Shown here one piece after another: positions 19,984 through 30,615 of a stretch of DNA of 64,000 bases (within the stretch, counting starts at the first letter, position 1; every line of letters starts with the position of its first letter). The notes under the pieces are model-generated. The model did not search any database, was not told the origin of the DNA, and saw only the letters and a program-made list of their open reading frames with translations. Origin of the DNA: an uncultured Muribaculaceae bacterium (GTDB lineage Bacteria > Bacteroidota > Bacteroidia > Bacteroidales > Muribaculaceae); contig CAMWLY010000002.1 of assembly GCA_947175145.1 (NCBI GenBank), forward strand, positions 1 to 64,000. Reading direction: 5' to 3'. Made by a program: the position numbers and the translations under genes.

Positions 19984-20805
19984 TCAATAAGATTCGGATT
20001 CGGAGGGGAAGTCACCTGATTTTACATCTTCAATATATCTGCCCACAGCGTCATTCATCACAGAAGCCAGATCCGCATATCGTCTCAGAAACCGGGGGGA
20101 GAAGCCTTGATTGATGCCTAGCATATCGTGCATCACCAGCACCTGGCCGTCTACACCGCCACCCGCACCGATTCCGATAATCGGTATGGTGAGTCGCTGG
20201 GCTACCTTTCGTGCCAGCTCTGCGGGAATTTTCTCAAGCACTATTGCGAAGCACCCAATCTCCTGAAGCATGAGCGCATCTTCTATAAGTTTGTCGGCTT
20301 CCTCCTGTTCGCGAGCCCTGACATTATAGGTGCCGAATTTATTTATGCTCTGTGGTGTCAGTCCGAGATGACCCATCACCGGGATACCGGCGCATAAAAT
20401 TCGCTCGATCGATTCGCGTATTTCGGCGCCACCTTCCATTTTTACAGCCTCAGCGTGACTCTCCTTCATAATTCTGATGGCGGAAGCAAGCGCCTCTTTG
20501 GAGTTGCCTTGATAAGAGCCAAACGGCAGATCCACGACCACAAGGGCGCGTTTGGTGCCTTTCATCACCGATTTGGCATGATATATCATCTGGTCAAGGG
20601 TAATCGGCAAGGTGGTGATATTGCCGGCCATCACATTTGAGGCGGAATCTCCCACAAGTATCACATCTATTCCGGCACCATCGATTATTTTGGCCGAAGA
20701 GTAATCATAGGCGGTAAGCATAGATATGCGCTCTCCCCGCTGCTTCATCTCCACAAGACGACGCGTAGTCACCTTGCGGGCATTGTCGGTAGTGTTAGTT
20801 GACAT
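19984..20805 (-). CDS. panB: 3-methyl-2-oxobutanoate hydroxymethyltransferase
   Basis: [70 protein letters not shown]. Confidence 0.96.
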   Translation of the reverse strand: MSTNTTDNARKVTTRRLVEMKQRGERISMLTAYDYSSAKIIDGAGIDVILVGDSASNVMAGNITTLPITLDQMIYHAKSVMKGTKRALVVVDLPFGSYQGNSKEALASAIRIMKESHAEAVKMEGGAEIRESIERILCAGIPVMGHLGLTPQSINKFGTYNVRAREQEEADKLIEDALMLQEIGCFAIVLEKIPAELARKVAQRLTIPIIGIGAGGGVDGQVLVMHDMLGINQGFSPRFLRRYADLASVMNDAVGRYIEDVKSGDFPSESESY

Positions 20806-21024
20806 CGATTTTAGTTTACCTTGTCTATGCGCTTCAGATTTAATTATCCATATGCGACTGCAAAATTACATAAAAAATCATTATCATTGCAGTCCGGGTT
20901 GCATTTTGCATAATTGTAACCGATTTCAACAAATTGCGCAATTGAAATTTAATTAGTAATTTTGCGTTTGCATGGCGTAAACTCACCATACACTCTCCTC
21001 CTATTTCTATCTAACCTAATTGTA

Positions 21025-22149
21025 ATGTACTGGATATACAACTATATCATCTGCTTGCTTGTGGCCCTGATTCTCGCCCGGGTTATTATTCCGAGTATCA
21101 TGAGCATAGCATTTAAGAGGCAACTTTTTGATGAAGTTGATGAGCGTAAGATTCATCGCGGTTCTGTTCCGAGATTGGGCGGCATATCATTTCTTCCGGC
21201 GTTACTGTTCTCTTTCTGTGTGGTAATAGGTTGCAATATCCGTTTAGGTATGCCGGGCATCTGGGGCGCTGTAAGCGGCCCGATAGTGCCGATATTCTTT
21301 CTGCTTTGTGCGCTGATGCTTATGTATCTGGTCGGTATAGCCGATGATTTGATAGGTGTAAGATATAGCGCCAAATTTTTCTTCCAGATAGTGGCCGGTG
21401 TGCTGATTGTCATGTCGGGCTGCTGGATTCATGATCTATATGGATTTCTCTGGATTCATGAATGGCCGACTATTCTGGGGTGGGGTGCCACAATTTTTGT
21501 GGTCATATATGTGGTTAATGCCATCAATCTGATTGATGGTATCGATGGTCTTGCCTCGGGACTAAGCGCTATAGCGTTAGGCTTTTACAGCTGGCTATTC
21601 TTTAAGGCAGGCGAGTATACTTACTCACTTCTGGCCGGAGCGGCACTCGGCACCCTTATTCCTTTCTTCTGCTATAATGTGTATGGTAATGCCGAAAGGC
21701 ACACCAAGATATTCATGGGAGATACCGGAGCACTGACCATCGGCACGGTTCTCTCATTTCTTATGATACGCGTTTTCGATATACCGCAGGAGGCTATTCA
21801 TTCTGAATCAAATCTTTTGGTATTGGCGATTGCTCCGCTGATTCTTCCATGTTTCGATGTGGTGCGCGTGTTTTTCCACCGTGTGCGCCGCGGTCGCAAT
21901 CCCTTCCTTCCCGATAAGTGTCATATACATCATAAACTGCTGGCTCTCACCGAGCAGCGCCAATCATTGATAATAATTCTTTTTACAGATTTAGTATTGG
22001 TGCTTCTCAATGTGTGGATTTCGGCTCTCGGGGTGCAGCCCACATGGATTGTGCTCGGCGATCTGGTGCTTTGGAGTGTGGCCAATGTGGTTCTGACTTC
22101 ATTGATAAGACGCAAAGAGCGTCGCCGCAACATCAAACTGTATGATTGA
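21025..22149 (+). CDS. Glycosyltransferase family 4, WecA/MraY-like UDP-GlcNAc:undecaprenyl-phosphate GlcNAc-1-P transferase
   Basis: Multi-TM protein; RKIHRGSVPRLGG, VGIADDLIGVRYSAKFFFQ, NAINLIDGIDGLASGLS, MGDTGALTIGTVL. ATG 21025 preferred because the ORF-track TTG (20962) lies inside a -7 promoter box. Confidence 0.88.
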   Translation: MYWIYNYIICLLVALILARVIIPSIMSIAFKRQLFDEVDERKIHRGSVPRLGGISFLPALLFSFCVVIGCNIRLGMPGIWGAVSGPIVPIFFLLCALMLMYLVGIADDLIGVRYSAKFFFQIVAGVLIVMSGCWIHDLYGFLWIHEWPTILGWGATIFVVIYVVNAINLIDGIDGLASGLSAIALGFYSWLFFKAGEYTYSLLAGAALGTLIPFFCYNVYGNAERHTKIFMGDTGALTIGTVLSFLMIRVFDIPQEAIHSESNLLVLAIAPLILPCFDVVRVFFHRVRRGRNPFLPDKCHIHHKLLALTEQRQSLIIILFTDLVLVLLNVWISALGVQPTWIVLGDLVLWSVANVVLTSLIRRKERRRNIKLYD

Positions 22150-22232
22150 TTTCACTCAATTTGAGGTTAAATAAAAATATACGCGTTGCAAGTCACGTTA
22201 ATTTACTTGTAGAAAACTAACATTTTTGGCAG

Positions 22233-23075
22233 ATGAAATTAAAAAAACTGTCGGCTATATGCGCGATTGCTCTGGCATCGGTAATGTTTACCGGTTGTAA
22301 GGTGCCACAAGATGTGGCCTATTTTCAGGGTGAAAGTGAGATTGTGGAGATGACCGCACAGCAGCCTATAAAAGTTGAACCCGGCGATAAGCTGACTATC
22401 ATCATAAAGTCAAAGGATCCGGCAGTAAGCGATCTTTTCAATCTCGGCATATATTCAACACGAATCGGGCAGTCATCGACTCCTAATCCGGCTTCAGTCT
22501 CTCGCCCTTATACCCCCGGTTCAAACGATGGATTGGCTGTCTATACTGTCGACGAACAGGGTAAAATAGATTTCCCGATACTCGGCATGCTTAAAGTTCA
22601 GGGCATGACCCGCTCTGAATTGACCGGTTTTATCAAGGGTGAACTTATGGCTCGCGATTTGGTCAAAGACCCGGTAGTGACGGTAGAGTTTGTAAATACC
22701 GGTGTCAATATACTCGGTAATGTCAAGCATCCCGGCAGATATGATATAAATAAAGATGAACTTACGGTGCTCGATGCTATCTCGATGGCAGGTGATCTCG
22801 ATATCAACGGCGTGCGTAAGGAAGTCAAGGTGCTTCGTGAGGAAGATGGCAAAATACATGTCTATAAAGTTGACCTGACCAATCTCGAGAAGCTGGCAAA
22901 ATCTCCGGTATATTTTCTGAAGCAAAACGATGTGGTATACGTGGAACCCAATAATCTCAGCAAGCGTTCCACAGTAATCAATGGTAACAACGCCCTCAAC
23001 GTATCCTTCTGGGTATCGGTTGCATCTCTGCTCACCACTGTGGCAACAACCGTGGGAGTATTTGTCAATAAATAA
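22233..23075 (+). CDS. Polysaccharide export outer-membrane lipoprotein (Wza-like, SLBB domain)
   Basis: Lipobox MFTGCKVPQDVAYFQG; VEPGDKLTIIIKSKDPAVSDLFNL; VNILGNVKHPGRYDINKDELTVLDAISMAGDL. Confidence 0.92.
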   Translation: MKLKKLSAICAIALASVMFTGCKVPQDVAYFQGESEIVEMTAQQPIKVEPGDKLTIIIKSKDPAVSDLFNLGIYSTRIGQSSTPNPASVSRPYTPGSNDGLAVYTVDEQGKIDFPILGMLKVQGMTRSELTGFIKGELMARDLVKDPVVTVEFVNTGVNILGNVKHPGRYDINKDELTVLDAISMAGDLDINGVRKEVKVLREEDGKIHVYKVDLTNLEKLAKSPVYFLKQNDVVYVEPNNLSKRSTVINGNNALNVSFWVSVASLLTTVATTVGVFVNK

Positions 23076-23078
23076 ACT

Positions 23079-25523
23079 ATGGCAGCAGTAAGCAATGATA
23101 ACACCGTAGCCGAGCGTCAGGATCCGCTCGGTGAGAATATTTTCGATATAAAGGCATTTCTTAAGGCTTGTGGCCGAAAATGGCAGTGGTTCGCATGGTC
23201 GCTGTTCATTTTTCTGTTTATAGCCGCAGCTTGGACCTTTACCCGAATTCCGCAATATGAGCGTCAGATGGCTATCCTGGTCAAGGATCAGGGGGCCGGA
23301 GGCAGTATCTCCGATGTGGCCGGCGCATTCTCCATGCTCGGATTGGGCGGCGGTAATTCAAATGTGAACAATGAACTTTACGCCCTGACTTCTCCCGCTG
23401 TGATGCAGGAGGTGGTTAAGGATCTGCAATTGCAGATGAATTACCTTAAGAAAGATTTTCCACATGGTGAAACACTCTATGGTGACAACCTGCCCTGGTT
23501 GGTGACTATGCCCGGCTTCAGCGACAGCGATGGCGCTCGCTTCACATACGAGGTCAATCCCGACGGCTCCGGTAAACTCTATAAATTCCGCAAGACCTCC
23601 CTGGGTAAGAAATACGATTACTCTGAAGAGGTGAAAGTGCCGGCCGGAGGTGGACTTGTCAAGACCCCTATCGGTCAAGTGCAAATCATGGCCAACCCAA
23701 GATTCTCTGATGAAAAATGGGACGAAACTGAGAAAATAGTGGTCGGACGCATGGGTTTCCTGCAGGCGGTGGAATTCTATTCCGGCAAACTGAAGGGTGA
23801 ATTGGCCTCCAAGGAAGCTGATGTGATTGAACTCAGCATAGAAGACTCATCAAAACAGCGCGGAGATGAAATCCTCGATAAGGTGCTTCAGGTTTACACC
23901 CAGCGCTGGATCAATGATAAAAATGTGCTCGCACAGGCTACATCAGATTTTATCAATGATCGTCTTACTGTGATTGAGAAGGAACTGAGCGGAGTGGACA
24001 ACGATATCATGCGTTTCCAATCCGAACATGCCATGGTCGATATGGTCGAACAGGCAAAACTCAGCATGGCGAGCGGTGCCCAATATAAGTCGGAGGCGAT
24101 GGAGGTAGCCACTCAACTCGAGATGGCCCGTTATGTCAATGACTATGTAAAGAAACCGGCCAATAAAAATTCGGTAATTCCAGTAAATACCGGTTCTCTC
24201 AATTCCCAGCTTGAAGCTCAGATAGTACAGTATAACCAGATGCTGCTCACCCGCAATAATCTGGAGGCTGCTTCGTCGGCAGCCAACCCTCTGGTTAAAG
24301 ATTATGACAATCAGCTTGTCGGTATGCGTGAAGCGATTTCGCGCTCACTTGAAAACCAGACTCACAATCTCGCCAACTCGCTTGCCAAACTTGAGCGTGA
24401 GCAGGGAAGCGTGCGCAAGGAGCTGGCAGAAGTGCCCAAGCTATCGACTCAGCTTCTTAGTGACCAGCGCCAGCAGGCGGTTAAGCAGGAACTCTATCTC
24501 TACCTGCTTCAGAAACGCGAGGAGAATGAACTTTCGCAGACCTTTTCCGCCGACAATCTCCGCATAATCACTCCTCCGTCGGGACCGCTCGGCAAAACTT
24601 CTCCGAAAACAGGCCTGATTTTGGGAGTAGCCTTTGTGCTCGGTTTGCTTCTGCCCGGTTGCTCGGTATATGCCCTTGAAGCTGCCAACGATAAGGTGCG
24701 TTCAAGAAAGGATCTCGACAGAATGAGTGCGCCCTTTGTGGGTGAAATTCCTCAGGTCGGTCGCTCCGCTACATCGAGTGTGGTTAAGAAACTCCTCAAG
24801 AAGCGCAGCAAGAAGGGTGCAAACAGCTTGGAGAAACTGGCATTCAGAGTGCAACCCGGTAAGCGTGATGCTACCAATGAGGCATTCAGAATCTTGCGTG
24901 GCAACATAGACTTTATGATGCGCAATGCTATGGGGCAAGTAGTGCAGATCACATCTTTTAACCCCGGTAGCGGTAAATCATTTGTGGCTTATAACCTGGC
25001 TGAATCTTTTGCTATCAAAGGTAAGAGAGTGCTTCTTATAGACTGTGACTTGCGTCATGGCTCAATATCACAATATGTCAAAATGCCTTCCAAGGGATTG
25101 TCGGCATATCTGACAGGTAATGTTGCCGACTGGCATAAAGTTCTGGTAAAATCGCCTGAGAGTAATCTTGAGGTTATGCCTATCGGTCACCGTCCGCCGA
25201 ACCCTGCAGAGCTTCTGGATACTTCGCGCATGAATGAACTCATCGAGGAGGCCAAACAGGAATTTGATATTGTGCTTCTCGACTGCCCGCCAATCGATGT
25301 GGTGGTGGATACTCAGGTGCTCGCTCCGCTTGCTGACCGCACTCTCGTGGTAGTACGCGCCGGTCTGTTCGCAAAATCCAATGTAGCAACTCTCGACGAA
25401 TTGTATAATTCATACAGATTCAAGAATATCTCTGTTATCCTTAACGGTACTGATTCTTACAATTCGCGTTATGGTTCGGATTCCGGAGGATACTATGGAT
25501 CAGAATACGCGGTCGAGGAATAA
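23079..25523 (+). CDS. Wzc-like polysaccharide co-polymerase / BY-type tyrosine kinase
   Basis: Two TM regions; Walker A TSFNPGSGKSFVAYNLAESF; Walker A' VLLIDCDLRHGSIS; tyrosine-rich tail YNSRYGSDSGGYYGSEYAVEE. Confidence 0.93.
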   Translation: MAAVSNDNTVAERQDPLGENIFDIKAFLKACGRKWQWFAWSLFIFLFIAAAWTFTRIPQYERQMAILVKDQGAGGSISDVAGAFSMLGLGGGNSNVNNELYALTSPAVMQEVVKDLQLQMNYLKKDFPHGETLYGDNLPWLVTMPGFSDSDGARFTYEVNPDGSGKLYKFRKTSLGKKYDYSEEVKVPAGGGLVKTPIGQVQIMANPRFSDEKWDETEKIVVGRMGFLQAVEFYSGKLKGELASKEADVIELSIEDSSKQRGDEILDKVLQVYTQRWINDKNVLAQATSDFINDRLTVIEKELSGVDNDIMRFQSEHAMVDMVEQAKLSMASGAQYKSEAMEVATQLEMARYVNDYVKKPANKNSVIPVNTGSLNSQLEAQIVQYNQMLLTRNNLEAASSAANPLVKDYDNQLVGMREAISRSLENQTHNLANSLAKLEREQGSVRKELAEVPKLSTQLLSDQRQQAVKQELYLYLLQKREENELSQTFSADNLRIITPPSGPLGKTSPKTGLILGVAFVLGLLLPGCSVYALEAANDKVRSRKDLDRMSAPFVGEIPQVGRSATSSVVKKLLKKRSKKGANSLEKLAFRVQPGKRDATNEAFRILRGNIDFMMRNAMGQVVQITSFNPGSGKSFVAYNLAESFAIKGKRVLLIDCDLRHGSISQYVKMPSKGLSAYLTGNVADWHKVLVKSPESNLEVMPIGHRPPNPAELLDTSRMNELIEEAKQEFDIVLLDCPPIDVVVDTQVLAPLADRTLVVVRAGLFAKSNVATLDELYNSYRFKNISVILNGTDSYNSRYGSDSGGYYGSEYAVEE

Positions 25524-25606
25524 TTATCCCAAGGGGTATATGTCGCATTGACCTATTGTTGAAGATCATCAATTACCATTGCTTAAAGCAAAAAGTATAG
25601 ATTATT

Positions 25607-26332
25607 ATGTGGCCGTTTAAATCAGTTGACACACTTGCGAAGTCTCAGTTTCTTCGCGGTTTTACCGACTGGCACTCACATATTCTACCCGGTGTAGATG
25701 ATGGTATCCGCACCATGGATGAGTCACTCGCTACTCTCGATGCATTTGAGCAGCAGGGTGTGATGCGTGTATGGCTCACTCCGCATATCATGGAGGATTT
25801 CCCAAATACTACTGATCGTCTCCGCGCCCGATTTGAAGATTTGAAGGAGGCTTATAAGGGTCCTATCGAATTGAATCTGGCTGCCGAGCACATGCTCGAT
25901 TCCCTCTTCGAGGAGAGGATAAAAACCAAAGACGTGCTCCCTATAGGGAAAGATGGTGAGCACCTGCTTATCGAGACTTCATACGTGAATCCCCCGTATG
26001 GCATGGATCAGATGGTAGAGTCAGTGTTTGCTGCCGGATATCAGCCGATTCTTGCTCACCCGGAGCGTTATCGCTATATGAATGAAGATGATTATCTGAA
26101 GTGGAAAGAGCGCGGTGTGCTCTTTCAGATGAACTTCATATCATTGGTCGGCGGTTATGGCGAAACAGCGCGTAATAAGGCTGAATGGCTTCTCAGTCAT
26201 GATTTAATAGACCTGACCGGCTCGGATGTGCACCGCAAGTTCGTGTTTGAGCATGTGATTGCCAAGAGCCCGAAAAGAGCCAAGATACTCGAGCAGTTGA
26301 TTAACGTGGCTCAGTCTCCCAAAATCTTCTGA
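25607..26332 (+). CDS. CpsB/YwqE-like PHP-domain tyrosine-protein phosphatase
   Basis: FTDWHSHILPGVDDGIRTMDESLATLDAFEQQGVMRVWLTPHIMEDFPN; PILAHPERYRYM; DLTGSDVHRKF. Confidence 0.92.
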   Translation: MWPFKSVDTLAKSQFLRGFTDWHSHILPGVDDGIRTMDESLATLDAFEQQGVMRVWLTPHIMEDFPNTTDRLRARFEDLKEAYKGPIELNLAAEHMLDSLFEERIKTKDVLPIGKDGEHLLIETSYVNPPYGMDQMVESVFAAGYQPILAHPERYRYMNEDDYLKWKERGVLFQMNFISLVGGYGETARNKAEWLLSHDLIDLTGSDVHRKFVFEHVIAKSPKRAKILEQLINVAQSPKIF

Positions 26333-26357
26333 TCTCCACTCTCAGGTACGACACAAG

Positions 26358-26411
26358 TCATATAATAAGTCCGGTCATTGGAGTACTCCAATGACCGGAC
26401 TTATTATATGA
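26358..26411. terminator. 54-bp perfect palindrome, probable bidirectional terminator between convergent phosphatase and leuS
   Basis: tcatataataagtccggtcattggagt|actccaatgaccggacttattatatga; 27-bp arms, no mismatches, centre 26384/26385. Confidence 0.75.
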
Positions 26412-26425
26412 GATTATAATGCTGT

Positions 26426-29188
26426 TCAGATTACTATATTGACTATTCTACCGGGTACCACGATTATCTTGCGCGGTGTTTTGCCGGCAAGCCATTTCTC
26501 TGCATTAGCGTCTGATAGGGCAAGTGCTTCAACATCCTCTTTTGAAGCGGCTGCGGGAGCCTCTATCATATAGCGGGTTTTGCCATTGAATGATACCGGA
26601 TATTTCACGGTGTCTTCCACCAGCGCGGATTCATCGTGTGCGGGCCACTCGGCATCGACCACAGAACCGTCATGACCGAGCCTATGCCACATCTCTTCGG
26701 CTATGTGGGGTGCGAATGGAGCAAGCACACGTGCAAACAGGTCATAAACCTTGCGGTTATCCGACTTAAGTGAACCCAATTCATTGGCGGCGATCATAAA
26801 GGCAGCTATCGAGGTATTAAACGAGAAGCCCTGAATGTCAGATGTGACTTTCTTGATAAGCTTATTAATAGCTTTCTTCTCCTCTTTAGTCATCTCCTTG
26901 TCGGAATCAAGGTCTGCTCGCTCAAACAGCCCCCAGATTTTCTTAAGGAAGCGATTTACACCATCTATGCCATTGGTGTCCCAAGGTTTCGACTGCTCGA
27001 GCGGACCGAGGAACATCTCGTAGAGCCGCAGGGTGTCGGCACCATAGCGTTCCACTATGTCGTCAGGGTTTACCACATTGAACATCGATTTCGACATCTT
27101 CTCCACAGCATAGCCGCAGATATATTTGCCATCTTCAAGGATAAACTCCGCATCGGCAAATTCAGGGCGCCACTTGCGGAATGCCTCGGTGTCGAGCTGG
27201 TCATTGCGAACCATCGAAATATCGACTCTGATGGGTGTTACATCATATTGATCGCGTAATCCATGGCTGACAAAGGTGTTTGTGCCTTTGATGCGATATA
27301 CAAAGCTTGTGCGACCCTGAATCATGCCCTGATTCACCAGGCGCTTGAAGGGTTCATCTTCCACCACATATCCCAGATCATAGAGGAATTTATTCCAGAA
27401 GCGGGAGTATATGAGGTGACCGGTGGCGTGTTCCGCACCTCCGAGATATAAGTCTACATTGCGCCAGTATTCATTGGCTTCCTTGCTTACGAGAGCCTTG
27501 TCGTTATGTGGATCCATATAGCGCAGGTAGTATGCAGATGAACCGGCGAACCCGGGCATGGTGCATACTTCGAGGGGATAACCCTCTGCGGTGGTCCACC
27601 CTTCGGCGCGTGCCAACGGAGGTTGGCCACTTTCGGTGGGAAGATAGCTTGATACTTCGGGCAGCAGAAGAGGTAGTGCTGACTCATCAAGCAAATGCGC
27701 TACGCCATCTTTGTAATATACAGGGAAGGGTTCACCCCAATAGCGCTGACGTGAGAATATGGCGTCACGAAGTCGGTAATTGGTCTTGACTTTACCTAAA
27801 CCTGCTTCCTCGATATATTTTTTGGTTTTGGCGATAGCTTCCTTGACGGTGAGTCCGTTGAGATCGAGCTCCGGACCTTTGGAATTGATCATGATACCTT
27901 CCTTGGCATCGAAGCTTTGCTCCGAGACATCGGCGCCTTCAATCAGCGGAATTACCGGCAGATTGAAATGGCGCGCGAAAGCATAGTCACGCGAGTCATG
28001 AGCAGGCACTGCCATGATGGCTCCTGTGCCGTAGCCGGCAAGCACATAATCGCTGACCCACACCGGAATCTTCTCTCCGGTGAGTGGATTTATAGCGTAA
28101 GAACCGGTGAATACGCCCGAAACTTTCTTTTCAATCTGGCGTTCGCGTTCGGTCTTATGTTTTACTTCCTCAAGATAAGCATCGACTGCCGGTTTCTGCT
28201 CAGCAGTGGTGAGCATATCCACATAAGCCGATTCCGGTGCAAGTACCATAAAGGTCACGCCGAAAACAGTATCCGCACGGGTGGTGAAAATCTCGAGTGC
28301 TATATCTTTATCAGCAACCTGAAATTTCATTTCCGCGCCTTCAGAGCGGCCAATCCAGTTGCGCTGGGTCTCCTTGAGCGAATCGCTCCAGTCGAGTTTG
28401 TCGAGTCCGTCGAGCAGACGCGAGGCGTAGGCTGATACTCTAAGACACCACTGGTTCATGAGTTTCTGCTCCACAGGATATCCGCCGCGCACGCTAAGGC
28501 CTTCGCTCACCTCGTCGTTGGCCAATACTGTGCCCAGCTGCGGACACCAGTTGACCATCGTCTCACCCTGGTATGCAATTCGGTAGTTCATCAGTCTGCC
28601 GAGTTTTTCATCGTCGGAAAGTGAATTCCATTCCTCGGCAGTAAATTCAATATCCTTTGAGGCGGCCGGGTTTATACCCTCGGAACCATGCTTCTCAAAA
28701 TGCTCCACAAGATGAGAGATAGGCATAGCTTTTCCGAGTGTGCGGTCATAATATGAATTGAACATCTGCATGAATGCCCACTGTGTCCATTTGTAAAACC
28801 CGGGGTCACAGGTCCGCACTTCGCGGCTCCAGTCAAAAGAAAATCCGATCTTATCAAGTTGCGCACGGTAACGTGCGATATTCTCCATGGTGGTCTTCTC
28901 AGGATGCTGGCCGGTCTGAATGGCATACTGCTCGGCGGGTAGACCATAGGCATCATAACCCATCGGGTGAAGCACATTAAAACCCTGTTGGCGCTTGAAG
29001 CGTGAATATATATCACTGGCTATATAGCCCAGGGGGTGACCTACATGCAGACCTGCGCCCGAGGGATAAGGAAACATGTCAAGCACATAGTATTTCGGCT
29101 TGGTGCTGTCTTCCTTGACTTCATATATTCGGTTGGAACGCCAGTATTCTTGCCAGCGATTCTCAATTTCCCGATGGTTGTATTCCAT
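26426..29188 (-). CDS. leuS: Leucyl-tRNA synthetase
   Basis: [18 protein letters not shown] (HIGH); [17 protein letters not shown] (KMSKS). Confidence 0.97.
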   Translation of the reverse strand: MEYNHREIENRWQEYWRSNRIYEVKEDSTKPKYYVLDMFPYPSGAGLHVGHPLGYIASDIYSRFKRQQGFNVLHPMGYDAYGLPAEQYAIQTGQHPEKTTMENIARYRAQLDKIGFSFDWSREVRTCDPGFYKWTQWAFMQMFNSYYDRTLGKAMPISHLVEHFEKHGSEGINPAASKDIEFTAEEWNSLSDDEKLGRLMNYRIAYQGETMVNWCPQLGTVLANDEVSEGLSVRGGYPVEQKLMNQWCLRVSAYASRLLDGLDKLDWSDSLKETQRNWIGRSEGAEMKFQVADKDIALEIFTTRADTVFGVTFMVLAPESAYVDMLTTAEQKPAVDAYLEEVKHKTERERQIEKKVSGVFTGSYAINPLTGEKIPVWVSDYVLAGYGTGAIMAVPAHDSRDYAFARHFNLPVIPLIEGADVSEQSFDAKEGIMINSKGPELDLNGLTVKEAIAKTKKYIEEAGLGKVKTNYRLRDAIFSRQRYWGEPFPVYYKDGVAHLLDESALPLLLPEVSSYLPTESGQPPLARAEGWTTAEGYPLEVCTMPGFAGSSAYYLRYMDPHNDKALVSKEANEYWRNVDLYLGGAEHATGHLIYSRFWNKFLYDLGYVVEDEPFKRLVNQGMIQGRTSFVYRIKGTNTFVSHGLRDQYDVTPIRVDISMVRNDQLDTEAFRKWRPEFADAEFILEDGKYICGYAVEKMSKSMFNVVNPDDIVERYGADTLRLYEMFLGPLEQSKPWDTNGIDGVNRFLKKIWGLFERADLDSDKEMTKEEKKAINKLIKKVTSDIQGFSFNTSIAAFMIAANELGSLKSDNRKVYDLFARVLAPFAPHIAEEMWHRLGHDGSVVDAEWPAHDESALVEDTVKYPVSFNGKTRYMIEAPAAASKEDVEALALSDANAEKWLAGKTPRKIIVVPGRIVNIVI

Positions 29189-29221
29189 ATCTATAGGTTT
29201 TCTAATTGTGCAAGTTTATGG

Positions 29222-30598
29222 TTATTTAGACTGCAAATTTAACGAAAAATCATGACTTTTCCGTTTTATGGCGCGTATCTGCCACCACAGCAAAGCTCCG
29301 GTGACTATCGTGGCTACCGAATCACTTATAGGAAATGCGCTCCAGACACCGTCGAGACCCCATATAGGAGGTAAGATGAAGAGAAGGGGAATCATGAAGA
29401 GCACCTGGCGTGTGAGTGAAAGGAAGATAGCCTTGCCTGCCATACCCAGGGCTTGGAAAAAGTTGGTTGAAACTACTTGGAAGCCAACCATCCAGAATGA
29501 TATAAGCGCAATTCTCAGACAATTCTCCGCTACTGTTATCTGCTCGGCATCCTGCATAAACATGGCGGCGATCGGGTGCGGAACAAGTGTACCGATCAGG
29601 CAGCCGATCGTGGATAATAGCACAGCACACCCTGCGGCCAGCCAGAAAGTGCGAAACAACCTGTTGTATCTGCCCGAACCATAGTTATAGCCTACTATCG
29701 GCTGCATGCCTTGGCATATACCGATTATGATAAAGATAAATACAGTGGCATAGCGATTGAATACCACTACGGCAGCCACCGCATTGTCACCACCGTAAGT
29801 GAGCAGAGAATTGTTGATTACTGCATTAACTCCCGATCCGGCCACATTTATCAGGAATGGCGCCATACCGATATATAGCACACTCCGGATTATTGGCCAG
29901 TTGAGTTTGAATGTGCCCCGCTTGAATCTGACGGTACTTGATTTGAGGAAGAAGTGGCTCATGACCCAAATCGAGGTTACAAGCATCGAAATATCTGTGG
30001 CTATGGCTGCTCCTCTGATTCCCCAGTGGAATACAAAGAGGAATATTGGGGCGAGTATGGCATTGAGAACAGCGCCAATCATGTTGGTATACATGGCTTT
30101 GGCCGGATAGCCCGATGCACGCATCACATTGTTGTAACTGAAAGTCAGGTTCATGAGAACCAGACCGGGTAGTACCCAAATCAGAAATTCATGTGCGTAG
30201 GGGAGTGAATTGTCAGTCGCTCCGAATGCCCTGAGTATCGGTTCGAGCCAAAATGCGAAAACCGAGCAATACAGCAGACCGAACATTATGGTCAGCTGTA
30301 CGCAGTTGCCGAGTATAATTTCTGCAATTCGCTTGTCGTCCTGACCCATCACGATCGAGGTGCGTGTGGCTGCACCGGCTCCCACGAGCATACCCATGGC
30401 AGTTGTAATGTTCATCACTGGGAAAGTCACCGCCATGCCGGCCACTACATTGGGGTCATCTATGGCGTGGCCTATCACCACAGAGTCGATGATATTATAT
30501 ACCGCCGACACCACAGTGCCCACCACTGCCGGGAGACTATATTTCAGCAGCAGGCGCCCTACAGGCGCTGTGCCAAGTTCCTTGATGCGATCCTCCAT
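29222..30598 (-). CDS. MATE family efflux transporter
   Basis: ~12 TM segments; LLLKYSLPAVVGTVVSAVYNIIDSVVIG; GICQGMQPIVGYNYGSGRYNR. Confidence 0.92.
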   Translation of the reverse strand: MEDRIKELGTAPVGRLLLKYSLPAVVGTVVSAVYNIIDSVVIGHAIDDPNVVAGMAVTFPVMNITTAMGMLVGAGAATRTSIVMGQDDKRIAEIILGNCVQLTIMFGLLYCSVFAFWLEPILRAFGATDNSLPYAHEFLIWVLPGLVLMNLTFSYNNVMRASGYPAKAMYTNMIGAVLNAILAPIFLFVFHWGIRGAAIATDISMLVTSIWVMSHFFLKSSTVRFKRGTFKLNWPIIRSVLYIGMAPFLINVAGSGVNAVINNSLLTYGGDNAVAAVVVFNRYATVFIFIIIGICQGMQPIVGYNYGSGRYNRLFRTFWLAAGCAVLLSTIGCLIGTLVPHPIAAMFMQDAEQITVAENCLRIALISFWMVGFQVVSTNFFQALGMAGKAIFLSLTRQVLFMIPLLFILPPIWGLDGVWSAFPISDSVATIVTGALLWWQIRAIKRKSHDFSLNLQSK

Positions 30599-30615
30599 AA
30601 CTCAGAGGGGTTTTA

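Noticed and set aside
22521-23255. 244-aa minus-strand ORF opposite the Wza/Wzc genes
   Set aside because: Crosses the junction of two well-supported sense genes; no supporting motifs.
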